Assembly (NCBI GenBank): GCA_017397845.1
Contig: JAFQHU010000004.1
Location: 78,041-142,040 of the forward strand
Source of the DNA: Clostridia bacterium
Lineage (GTDB): Bacteria > Bacillota > Clostridia > Oscillospirales > Acutalibacteraceae
Length of the DNA: 64,000 nt
Reading direction: 5' to 3'
How positions within the stretch are numbered: the first letter of the stretch is position 1; each line of letters starts with the position of its first letter. Position numbers and translations under genes: made by a program. Below, one piece after another: positions 1 to 7,016 of this stretch. The notes under the pieces are model-generated. The model was not told the DNA's origin. It saw nothing but the letters and a program-made list of their open reading frames with translations, and did not search any database.

Positions 1-1201
1 ATGATAATAATTCGGGTATGCCCTGCAGGAATGCGAAGAATATAGCACCGAGATACTCGAAATCAATGATGTCAAGAAGGGTAATTTTTTCGGGTGTCTC
101 AATTTGCTCAACATCATAAGCATCAAAGCCGAGACCTTTGCTTAAGCCAACTACTAAAACTATAGCTGAGGGCTTACGGTTTTTTTGAGTTCTTATGATG
201 ATAGAGCAACCATCCACATATCCTGAATCAAAAATTCCTTTTTCATCTGCCTCTGAAGTTATTTCTACAGTTGCTCCGTCTTTTTTTGTTACGGTATAGG
301 TAACCTTTGAGATGTCTTTTCCTGTGCTTGCATCGATTTCATAATCATTGATTTCGATTTTTTCTATGGGGAGAGTATCTTTTGTGTAAACGGAATCCAC
401 CTTGAATTCCATTTTGCTGTCGAGATATCTTACGGTAAGTATCAGACCTTCCTCTGTGGATCTACCATTGAGTACCATATAAGTGCCGTCAAGTGAATAA
501 CGTCTGTAGTCATAGCCCGGGTAGATGTTTTTATCCTTATGGCTGACAGGGGATAGAATTTTTTCGGTTCCGTCAGTATATTTTACTCTGAATTTTTTCT
601 TTTCAAATTCGTACTCAGTACCCTTTACCGTTAATTCTTTATCAAAAAGAGGCTCGATTTTTTCTACAAAACCGTCAATATATTTCTTTTCTGCTGTACC
701 CTCATAATAATCAGCAGGTGCGGGATCGTAGTCAGCTTTGTAAATCTCTGCTTCTAGGTATACGGGGATAGTGTCTTTTCCTTCTTCCTTTGCTTTGATA
801 TAATCATTATAGCTGACATAAGCAGAAACGAACACGGTATGCATTCCGTCCTCGGTTTTGGTACCACCGATTTCAAGAGAAGAAATCTCCTGAGTGAGAC
901 CGTTTGTGTAGGTTACCTCATATGTATATTCGATTCCTGTTCCTTCGAGTAATCCTGCGTCTCCGAAGTTAAGATAATAGTCTTCGTGGAGTTCGCCGGG
1001 ATACATTTCCAGATCTTTCGCTTTTGCGGTTTCTAGATCCTTAACCGAAACAGGGTTTGTATCTGAGAAGCCGATTGATTCGATCTCAGGTGACTTTATA
1101 TGCTTAAAAAAGCCCTGACTCGCTAAAAATACGGTGGCAGCTGCGATGAGTATTAAAAATACTCCGAGGATTGATAATAAAATTTTTGTTTTCTTTTTCA
1201 T
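1..1201 (-). CDS. Membrane-anchored extracytoplasmic protein, unknown function (partial, C-terminus off window)
   Basis: The reverse strand is open from the ATG at 1201 to the window edge, about 400 codons, with AGGAG placed ten bases before the start. The product begins with a short basic stretch and one hydrophobic helix (about residues 6-27), then a long polar region rich in Tyr, Glu and Lys with a beta-strand pattern. This suggests an N-terminally anchored or secreted protein exposed outside the membrane. I recognise no catalytic motif. It lies downstream of, and in the same direction as, the GH26 gene with a 98-base gap, so the two may be co-transcribed. A role at the cell surface is inference. 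The end of the gene is not visible. Confidence 0.7.
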   Translation of the reverse strand, partial: MKKKTKILLSILGVFLILIAAATVFLASQGFFKHIKSPEIESIGFSDTNPVSVKDLETAKAKDLEMYPGELHEDYYLNFGDAGLLEGTGIEYTYEVTYTNGLTQEISSLEIGGTKTEDGMHTVFVSAYVSYNDYIKAKEEGKDTIPVYLEAEIYKADYDPAPADYYEGTAEKKYIDGFVEKIEPLFDKELTVKGTEYEFEKKKFRVKYTDGTEKILSPVSHKDKNIYPGYDYRRYSLDGTYMVLNGRSTEEGLILTVRYLDSKMEFKVDSVYTKDTLPIEKIEINDYEIDASTGKDISKVTYTVTKKDGATVEITSEADEKGIFDSGYVDGCSIIIRTQKNRKPSAIVLVVGLSKGLGFDAYDVEQIETPEKITLLDIIDFEYLGAIFFAFLQGIPELLS

Positions 1202-1299
1202 AGTGTTTACTCCTTTTTTTGTTTGTGATTGCATTGTAACATTATTTTTCAAAAAAACAAATAGCAAAAACTGCAAAAAATCCCACTCTTTTTTTACAC

Positions 1300-2289
1300 T
1301 TACTGCGATATATACTCTTCACTCATAGTAAGCACCAATTCACTGTTATAAAGCGCCTTTATCTCCTCAGGCGTGTTCGTATCTGTCAGATACTCCGTAT
1401 GCCAGGTCATAAAGTAGTTCCAGGGAGATATTTTCAAATCCTTCTCTGTGGGATTTTCACCGCACTCGTGTAAACACAGGGGCTTGGGCGCATCGGTGAC
1501 ACCTTTCATTTTTCTGTAAAGCTTGTGAATGATTTTGATGTCATAGGTGTCAGCGCCGATAATGTCACAGTATTCGTCACCGGGGTACCAGTCCTTCACA
1601 TTTTGCATTTTGTGAGAATAGCCAAGCACCCATATCAGATTATCAAGTCCGTGGTAGTTAGTGTATCTGTCATACATCAGCTTCCACAGCTTTTTGAAGC
1701 ATTCGCTTCCTCCGCGGCTCCACCAGAACCAGTCACCGTCAAATTCGTGGAAGGGCCGCCATAAAACAGGTATGCCTTTTGCTTCAAGCTCCTTCAGAGC
1801 CCTGGCGCCCTTATCCATTCCTGATACGAGCTTTTCATATTCCTCGGTGCCTTCCGTAAGAGCCTTTTCCCAGTCGGCTATGTCTGTCTCCTTGCAGTGC
1901 TTCCATTCACCGCTGAAATCACTTCCGCAGTGCCAGCAGATAGTAACGATTCCGCCCTTTTCGTGCCACTTTATTGCTCTTTCATTTACTCCGTCGAAAT
2001 CATCATTCATATAGTCGAAGCCCTTGATTACGGGTAATTTGCCCGAAGCTTCATAGATGTAATCCGTCTCATAATCAGCGCTGCCCATCCAGGTTGATTC
2101 CTGCTGACCTGAAATAACGGCATTTCTTTCCGTATCTGCTATGTAATCATATAGTACTATGGTTTCAGTACTTGAATTTTGATTCGATAAATACGCACCC
2201 TTCGGTGAACCGGGAATAAAGCCGATAATTAAGTGGATAGCAATAACTATTAATACAGTACAAACAGGAATCAGAATTCTCTTTTTCAT
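1300..2289 (-). CDS. Glycoside hydrolase family 26, beta-mannanase-like, membrane-anchored or secreted
   Basis: The 329-residue product starts with a hydrophobic signal or anchor (residues 5-25) and continues as a single GH26-like catalytic domain. The hallmark WRPFHEFDGDWFWW block contains the expected acid/base Glu182, and LHECGENP contains the expected nucleophile Glu275. CWHCGS near residue 118 also fits the family. GH26 enzymes mostly cut beta-1,4-mannan, and some cut beta-1,3 or mixed-linked glucans, so substrate is not settled by sequence. No carbohydrate-binding module, dockerin or sorting signal is present. The start is supported by GGGAGATGATGAA just upstream and by a consensus promoter. 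A role in plant mannan breakdown at the cell surface is inferred. Confidence 0.85.
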   Translation of the reverse strand: MKKRILIPVCTVLIVIAIHLIIGFIPGSPKGAYLSNQNSSTETIVLYDYIADTERNAVISGQQESTWMGSADYETDYIYEASGKLPVIKGFDYMNDDFDGVNERAIKWHEKGGIVTICWHCGSDFSGEWKHCKETDIADWEKALTEGTEEYEKLVSGMDKGARALKELEAKGIPVLWRPFHEFDGDWFWWSRGGSECFKKLWKLMYDRYTNYHGLDNLIWVLGYSHKMQNVKDWYPGDEYCDIIGADTYDIKIIHKLYRKMKGVTDAPKPLCLHECGENPTEKDLKISPWNYFMTWHTEYLTDTNTPEEIKALYNSELVLTMSEEYISQ

Positions 2290-2312
2290 TTCATCATCTC
2301 CCTTAATTTTTG

Positions 2313-2341
2313 ATTATATCAATTATTAATCAACCTGTCAA
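2313..2341 (-). promoter_or_regulatory. Sigma-A-type promoter of the GH26 gene
   Basis: On the reverse strand TTGACA (2336-2341) and TATAAT (2313-2318) are separated by 17 bases, a perfect consensus. The start codon follows about 24 bases after the -10 box. Confidence 0.85.
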
Positions 2342-2349
2342 TGAAAAAA

Positions 2350-2398
2350 GCCTCTCCTGAAAGGAGAGGTGGATTTGCGAAGCAAAGACGGAGAGGTT
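2350..2398. repeat. Dispersed double-hairpin repeat, copy A; also likely htpG terminator
   Basis: The sequence holds hairpin CCTCTCC-tgaaa-GGAGAGG followed by TTTGC-gaa-GCAAA and ends in GGAGAGGTTAA. A related copy lies at 53547-53593. It begins two bases beyond the htpG stop. Read on the minus strand, the first hairpin is followed by CTTTTTTC, so it should end htpG transcription. Confidence 0.7.
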
Positions 2399-2400
2399 AA

Positions 2401-4281
2401 TCACATCAATTCACAAATCATCTCGCTGAACTCCGCAGGATTGTCGATTGCTCTGCCTGCGATGAGACAGCTCTGTGCATAAAGAATCTTCGCATATTTT
2501 GCTGTCTTTTCCTTATCCTCTGCATAAAGCTTTACAAGCTTTTCAGCAATAGGATGCTCTGTGCTGATTTCGAGGATAAGTGTAGCCTTTGCATTTCCGT
2601 TTGCACCGGGCATAGCTGAAAGCACCTTTTCCATTTCAAGTGAAAGCATACCTTCAGTTGTGAGACATACGGGATGATTTTTCAGAGAAGAAGTAAATCT
2701 TACCTCATTGACGCTGTCGCCGATGCTCTCTTTAAGGAAGGTGAGAAGCTCTTTTTCATCCTCGTTCTTTTTGTTTACAGCCTCTTTTTCTTCGTCACTC
2801 TGAAGATCTAAGCCTGCGGCACAGATGTTGGTGAAGGTTTTGCCGTCATATTCACGGAGCATCTGGATGGCGAATTCGTCGATATCGTCTGTGAAATAGA
2901 GAATTTCGTAGCCCTTGCTCTTTACTGCGTCAGCCTGGGGGAGAAGGTCAATTTTGTCGATAGTTTCACCGGAAGCGTAGTAAATGGTTTTCTGCTCTTC
3001 TCTCATTCTGTCGGCATACTCTCTGAGGGTTGTGAGCTTCTTTTCGTTTGAAGAGCAGAACATAACCAAATCCTGTAAAGTTTCCTTATTCATGCCGTAA
3101 TTGGTGTAAAGACCGTATTTGAGCTGAACACCGAAGGCTGAGAAGAATTTCTCATAAGCTTCTCTGTCACTTGTAAGCATTTTTGAAAGCTCGTTTTTGA
3201 TTTTTTTCTCCACATTTTTTGCGATAACCTTAAGAATGTGATCCTGCTGTAAAAGCTCTCTGGAAATATTAAGAGACAGGTCAGCCGAGTCAACGAGACC
3301 CTTTACAAAGCTGAAATAGTCCGGGAGAAGGTCGCCGCATTTGTCCATAATGAGAACACCGTTTGAGTAAAGCTGTAAGCCCTTTTCGTAGTCCTTTGAG
3401 TAAAAATCGAAGGGAGCATGAGCGGGAATGTACATCAGTGCATCATAGGAAATCTGACCTTCGGTTTTAGAGTGGATAGTTTTAAGCGGTGCTTCGAAAT
3501 CATAGAATTTTGACATATAGAAATTGTTATAGTCGTCAGCGGTGATTTCGTTTTTATTCTTTCTCCACAGAGGAACCATACTGTTAAGCTGTGTAGGCTC
3601 AGTAACGGTCTCGTATTCGTCCTCGGTACCTTCCTTGAGCTGTGTATGGCTCATATCGAGCATAATGGGGTAGCGGATATAGTCGGAATATTTGGTTACG
3701 ATGTCCTGCACTCCGTACTGGTCAAGATATTTGTCGTAGTTTTCGTTTTCGGTGTTTTCCTTGATTTTGAGGGTGATAACGGTACCTTCGCTGTCCTTTT
3801 CGGCCTCACCGATTGTGTAGCCGTCAACACCGGTGGATTCCCATTTGTAAGCCTTATCCTCACCGAGAGCTTTACTTATAACGGTAACCTTATCAGCCAC
3901 CATAAAGGCAGAGTAAAAGCCTACGCCGAACTGACCGATAATTTCCACATCACTGTCCTTTTCGAGGTCGCTTTTGAAGTCAAGAGAGCCGCTTTTAGCG
4001 ATGGTGCCGAGATTAGTTTCAAGCTCTTTTTCATTCATACCGCATCCGTTATCGCTTATGGTGAGTGTACGGCTGTCTTTGTCCACGGCAAGATTAATCT
4101 TATAGTCCTCTCTTGCGCTGCCGCTTTCGCCCTGTGAAAGACTGCGGTAGTATCTTTTGTCGAGAGCATCGCTTGCGTTGGAAATGAGTTCGCGAAGGAA
4201 AATATCTTTATGGGTATAGATCGAGTTAATCATCATATCCATAAGCTTTTTTGATTCTGCCTTAAACTGTTTCTTTGCCAT
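2401..4281 (-). CDS. htpG: HtpG, Hsp90-family molecular chaperone
   Basis: The product is 626 residues from the ATG at 4281, the normal HtpG length. The N-terminal GHKL ATPase domain shows ELISNASDALDK (Asn35), DNGCGM (residues 77-82) and the lid motif GQFGVGFYSAFM near 116. Middle and dimerization domains follow. HtpG is a cytosolic ATP-dependent chaperone active in stress. An upstream in-frame GTG at 4326 would add 15 residues, but the ATG gives the conserved MAKKQFKAE start. Transcription should start from the promoter at 4348-4375 and be repressed through the CIRCE element at 4316-4342, so heat control by HrcA is inferred. The gene appears monocistronic. Confidence 0.97.
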   Translation of the reverse strand: MAKKQFKAESKKLMDMMINSIYTHKDIFLRELISNASDALDKRYYRSLSQGESGSAREDYKINLAVDKDSRTLTISDNGCGMNEKELETNLGTIAKSGSLDFKSDLEKDSDVEIIGQFGVGFYSAFMVADKVTVISKALGEDKAYKWESTGVDGYTIGEAEKDSEGTVITLKIKENTENENYDKYLDQYGVQDIVTKYSDYIRYPIMLDMSHTQLKEGTEDEYETVTEPTQLNSMVPLWRKNKNEITADDYNNFYMSKFYDFEAPLKTIHSKTEGQISYDALMYIPAHAPFDFYSKDYEKGLQLYSNGVLIMDKCGDLLPDYFSFVKGLVDSADLSLNISRELLQQDHILKVIAKNVEKKIKNELSKMLTSDREAYEKFFSAFGVQLKYGLYTNYGMNKETLQDLVMFCSSNEKKLTTLREYADRMREEQKTIYYASGETIDKIDLLPQADAVKSKGYEILYFTDDIDEFAIQMLREYDGKTFTNICAAGLDLQSDEEKEAVNKKNEDEKELLTFLKESIGDSVNEVRFTSSLKNHPVCLTTEGMLSLEMEKVLSAMPGANGNAKATLILEISTEHPIAEKLVKLYAEDKEKTAKYAKILYAQSCLIAGRAIDNPAEFSEMICELM

Positions 4282-4315
4282 TTTATATTTAACTCCAATC
4301 TTAAAAAAATAATTT

Positions 4316-4342
4316 TTAGCACTCACAACATCAGAGTGCTAA
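4316..4342. promoter_or_regulatory. CIRCE element (HrcA operator) upstream of htpG
   Basis: TTAGCACTC (4316-4324), nine bases, then GAGTGCTAA (4334-4342): an exact match to the canonical 9-9-9 CIRCE inverted repeat. It begins five bases beyond the -10 box of the htpG promoter, so it covers the expected transcription start. HrcA binding there would block initiation. Confidence 0.95.
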
Positions 4343-4347
4343 AAAAT

Positions 4348-4375
4348 ATTATAACCATTATTTTACTTTTGTCAA
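4348..4375 (-). promoter_or_regulatory. Sigma-A-type promoter of htpG
   Basis: On the reverse strand TTGACA (4370-4375) and TATAAT (4348-4353) are separated by 16 bases, directly followed by the CIRCE element. Confidence 0.9.
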
Positions 4376-4410
4376 GCCTTAAGATAAAAAAGAAGGGAAC
4401 AGTAACATAA

Positions 4411-4439
4411 AAAAGAATGCCGCCTGAGCGACATTCTTT
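4411..4439 (-). terminator. Intrinsic terminator after the 4451-5095 gene
   Basis: On the minus strand AAGAATGTCGC pairs with GCGGCATTCTT across a four-base loop with one G-U pair, and a run of T follows. It separates the membrane-protein gene from htpG. Confidence 0.8.
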
Positions 4440-4450
4440 GCGGATATAAA

Positions 4451-5095
4451 TCAGATAATTCCGAGTGGGATAAGAACTGCCAGTAAAACAGCCACAAGTC
4501 CCCACACGATTGCAAGGAATTTAATCTGTGTTTTTCTCGGCTTGTCATAAATGAGATTAGATGCCAGGAAGAAGGGGATGTATGTAGTGATAAATACGGG
4601 AAGAGCACCCCACCATTTGTAAACCCAGATGAATGCAGGTGTGGAGGCAAGGAAAATCTCAAAAATCGAGAAGAAAGCCGCATTACCTATAGCAAAAGCT
4701 ATTCTGTTATTAATGCCGAGGATTTTCTTGTTTTTGTCTGCGGGCATAAGCTCCGCCATAAAGCCTGCTACGGAGAACATAAGGGAAAGCTCCCAGCTTA
4801 CACCGATAAGCAGAATGAAAGAGGTGCTCTCAGGACTAACTGTCCACAGAGCATAGCCTGAAAAGTGTGCAATTACAGCGTTGGCTATTTCGTAAAGCCA
4901 ATGAACACCGTAAAGTGCAAGTGCCGCAGCTATACCGTTGTAGTTTTTCTTTTTTATCTGCGGGATATAAACACCGCAGACCACTAAGGCAAGCAGGGTA
5001 ATGAAGGTCCAGTTGAAATTGTCTGTGCTTCTGACTGCCTGAGCCGCCGCTTCCGCAGCCGCCATTGCAGCAGATGATCCGTCACCGAATAACAT
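4451..5095 (-). CDS. Six-helix integral membrane protein, unknown function
   Basis: The product is 214 residues with an Ala-rich N-terminus and about six predicted membrane helices (roughly 28-47, 53-75, 90-112, 128-150, 155-178 and 190-213). Short polar loops and conserved-looking Trp, Glu and Asn residues lie between helices. I do not recognise the family and see no transport or catalytic motif. The start is supported by AAAGGAG eight bases upstream and a promoter at 5138-5166. The gene has its own promoter and terminator, so it is probably a single-gene unit. Location in the cytoplasmic membrane is clear, but the function is open. Confidence 0.8.
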   Translation of the reverse strand: MLFGDGSSAAMAAAEAAAQAVRSTDNFNWTFITLLALVVCGVYIPQIKKKNYNGIAAALALYGVHWLYEIANAVIAHFSGYALWTVSPESTSFILLIGVSWELSLMFSVAGFMAELMPADKNKKILGINNRIAFAIGNAAFFSIFEIFLASTPAFIWVYKWWGALPVFITTYIPFFLASNLIYDKPRKTQIKFLAIVWGLVAVLLAVLIPLGII

Positions 5096-5137
5096 AATAT
5101 TTTCTCCTTTTTTTTATTAGGGTAACCCCTTAAGAAA

Positions 5138-5166
5138 AGTATAGCACAGGCTGATTTCTCCGTCAA
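5138..5166 (-). promoter_or_regulatory. Sigma-A-type promoter of the 4451-5095 gene
   Basis: On the reverse strand TTGACG (5161-5166) and TATACT (5138-5143) are separated by 17 bases. Confidence 0.75.
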
Positions 5167-5253
5167 TATTTTTTAATCAAGAAAAAATCAAAAAAACCTG
5201 CATGAAAATACAGTAGGGGAGGATATTAACCTCCCGTGGTTTGCAGTAAAATA

Positions 5254-5425
5254 AAGGGAACGGTGCCTTGATTACCTTCATACCACCACAGACCAAATTC
5301 CGCAGATATTTTACAGGCATTATCCGTCTTATAAATCAGGCAATCTGAACATTTCAGAATTTGCAAGGGTTTGTGGTTTGAGTAGAACTATGGTTTATAA
5401 GTATGTGGGGCTTTTGGAAGGATGA
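5254..5425 (+). pseudogene. C-terminal remnant of a resolvase-like recombinase
   Basis: One frame stays open for about 56 codons and ends at the TGA at 5423-5425. It reads as the C-terminal helix-turn-helix tail typical of small serine recombinases: IPQIFYRHYPSYKSG, then NISEFARVCGLSRTMVYKY. No start codon, ribosome site or catalytic N-terminal domain is present, and the frame is closed by a stop just upstream. This is best read as the decayed end of a resolvase/invertase gene, a scar of an old mobile element. The call rests on motif resemblance only. Confidence 0.55.
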
Positions 5426-5427
5426 AA

Positions 5428-5457
5428 AAAAGGAACGGTTTCAAGCCGTTCCTTTTT
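5428..5457. terminator. Bidirectional intrinsic terminator
   Basis: AGGAACGG pairs with CCGTTCCT across a seven-base loop, flanked by an A-run and a T-run. It serves the XRE gene on the minus strand and the remnant on the plus strand. Confidence 0.8.
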
Positions 5458-5479
5458 TGTTCGACAAATTGGAATTGGT

Positions 5480-6091
5480 TTAATCCTTGCTCAACACTTT
5501 TTTCTGCCAGGACTTTTTTTCGCATTGGGGGCAACGCATATATCTTGTTCTGCCCATATGCGGAGCCATAGCAACGGTTCTATATGTCGGTACATATCGG
5601 TGTCCGCATTCTTTACATGCATAATATCCTGCCACTTGTTCCATCCGCAGTGCATAGAAGCAACCCGCTAAGAACAAAACAAATCCAAATACAATGAGAG
5701 TAATTCTTAGTCCATTTGACATTTGCACAAAAGCGGCAACAAATACCAAAGCAAAAAGAACAACCGTCGCTGTAATGCCTATAAACACTTCTACAGATAA
5801 CAATCTTTTTTCTGCCTGTTCTTTTTGCTTAATCATCTCAAGCAAATTGTTTTCTAATTCTTTGTTGTAATTATCCATTGTAACTACCTCCCCACATAAT
5901 AAATCATTAACACTGATACCCAGAACATCACAAAGTTCAAGCATAATAGACGAGTCGGGCAGAGATTTGCCAGTTTCCCATTTTGATATTGCTCTGTCGG
6001 TAATATTCAGTTTTTCTGCCAACTGCATTTGGGTTAAGTTTGTTTTTCTTCTGCACTCGGCAATGAACTTTCCAATCTTTACTTGGTCCAT
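5480..6091 (-). CDS. XRE-family transcriptional regulator with two membrane helices and a C-terminal zinc ribbon
   Basis: The 203-residue product has an N-terminal XRE/Cro helix-turn-helix (about 7-65, with LTQMQLAEKLNITDRAISKWE), a Glu/Lys-rich linker, two hydrophobic helices (about 100-125 and 130-150), and a C-terminal CKECGH...CPQCEK zinc-ribbon pattern. It is probably a membrane-tethered regulator, a common type in Clostridia, with unknown signal and targets. The start follows AAAGGAGG at ideal spacing. GGTTACC at 6093-6099 next to the ribosome site and GGTAAC at 6128-6133 beyond the likely -10 form an inverted pair that could be an autoregulatory operator. That role is inference. Confidence 0.85.
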   Translation of the reverse strand: MDQVKIGKFIAECRRKTNLTQMQLAEKLNITDRAISKWETGKSLPDSSIMLELCDVLGISVNDLLCGEVVTMDNYNKELENNLLEMIKQKEQAEKRLLSVEVFIGITATVVLFALVFVAAFVQMSNGLRITLIVFGFVLFLAGCFYALRMEQVAGYYACKECGHRYVPTYRTVAMAPHMGRTRYMRCPQCEKKSWQKKVLSKD

Positions 6092-6480
6092 AGGTTACCT
6101 CCTTTCGCTTTCAGTATAGACAATTTGGGTAACAAAGAACACAAACTGATGGTTGAGTGGAGAGAAATCAACCATCGGTGGGGTGAAAATTGACCGTCAA
6201 ATTCTTATTTGGTTAACAAAACAGTTCCTTCTTTTTTTGATATTGTATCATCTAACAATTTAAAAATCAACATATTCCGCCCTCATACTTTCATCTTTTG
6301 ATTTTCTATGCTATAATCATTCCAATAGACACAGGAAGGTGATATTATGGCAGTCGGACAGGGGAGGTCACCTCACTGAATAATTTTTCAGAGTGTCCAC
6401 GAAAAAGTTTTTTGAACGCATAATTAGACCGCATCCTTTCATTAAATTTTGTAAAAAAGGATGTAGTCATATTAAATTAA
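6092..6480. other. Gene-poor stretch with an isolated gene start and a hairpin
   Basis: No credible full gene. TATAAT at 6312-6317 is followed by AGGAAGGTGATATT and an ATG at 6347 that opens a frame of only ten codons (6347-6379, MAVGQGRSPH). This looks like the 5' end of a deleted gene. A hairpin at 6428-6470 pairs GACCGCATCCTTT with AAAGGATGTAGTC. Together these look like debris of lost elements. Confidence 0.4.
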
Positions 6481-6484
6481 AATC

Positions 6485-6657
6485 AAGGCGAAGCCTTGTA
6501 TATCATCAATTCCGTCAGGGATTGCATATCATCTGCTTCATAAGAAGCTGTATCTCATCATTGCGAAAGTGAGTATACAGCCTACGGCTGATGATATACA
6601 CACTTATGTGATGATATACGCCTGATGGCGATGATATACCATTGCTTTCGCAATGGA
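6485..6657. repeat. Chain of short hairpins joined by TATATCATC / GATGATATA linkers
   Basis: In order, small inverted repeats include AAGGC-gaa-GCCTT, AATTCC-gtca-GGGATT, GCTTC-ataa-GAAGC, CAGCC-tac-GGCTG, CACA-ctta-TGTG, CGCC-tgat-GGCG and CCATTGC-ttt-cGCAATGG. The left part is spaced by TATATCATC-like linkers and the right part by GATGATATA, so the linkers can also pair across the whole element. No coding potential is seen. Confidence 0.75.
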
Positions 6658-6662
6658 TAAAA

Positions 6663-6690
6663 AAATACCCGTTCAGAAGAACGGGTATTT
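6663..6690. terminator. Intrinsic terminator downstream of tRNA-Thr
   Basis: AAATACCCGTTC and GAACGGGTATTT form a 12-bp stem with an AGAA loop, flanked by A and T runs. It lies just after the tRNA on the minus strand. Confidence 0.85.
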
Positions 6691-6692
6691 TT

Positions 6693-6768
6693 TGGAGCTG
6701 ATAACCGGATTTGAACCGGTGACCTCATCCTTACCAAGGATGCACTCTACCTACTGAGCTATATCAGC
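6693..6768 (-). tRNA. tRNA-Thr (anticodon GGT)
   Basis: The 76-nt sequence folds as a standard cloverleaf. Its acceptor stem pairs GCTGATA with TATCAGC, the D arm reads GCTCAGTAGGTAGAG, the anticodon stem CATCC/GGATG encloses TTGGTAA (anticodon GGT), and the T arm contains GGTTCAAATCC. CCA is encoded at the 3' end. A perfect promoter and a terminator flank it. Confidence 0.97.
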
Positions 6769-6793
6769 ACACTTTATTTGTGAAAGCCTGTTG

Positions 6794-6822
6794 ATTATAC
6801 CTTATTTTATTGCCCTTGTCAA
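6794..6822 (-). promoter_or_regulatory. Consensus promoter of tRNA-Thr
   Basis: On the reverse strand TTGACA (6817-6822) and TATAAT (6794-6799) are separated by exactly 17 bases. Confidence 0.92.
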
Positions 6823-6955
6823 CCTTTATCCGTAAACTTTTTTAATTTTTTCCGTTATTTTTATCTCTGGTCAGGTGTATATCCTTGGTAAAGATGTGAA
6901 CTTTGAAACAATTAGGGCATAAATGTATTATTTTTTTATATATTTTTTAAAAACC

Positions 6956-6984
6956 GTGACAAACAGAAAAAAGTATGTTATAAT
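6956..6984 (+). promoter_or_regulatory. Promoter of the 7017-8543 gene
   Basis: GTGACA (6956-6961) and TATAAT (6979-6984) are separated by 17 bases. Confidence 0.8.
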
Positions 6985-7016
6985 TTTTAATATTTTAATT
7001 TTCACGGAGGCATGTA

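Noticed and set aside
3646..4137. 163-codon plus-strand frame inside htpG
   Set aside because: It lies opposite a fully conserved chaperone gene, has no ribosome site, and reads as a mirror of htpG codons.
4282..4326. GTG start of htpG 15 codons upstream
   Set aside because: It overlaps the CIRCE element and the transcription start, while the ATG at 4281 gives the normal HtpG N-terminus.
5239..5262. CAGTAAAATAAAGGG shared with 59442 as a possible old att site
   Set aside because: A 15-base AT-rich match between two sites in 64 kb is expected by chance, and flanks do not match.
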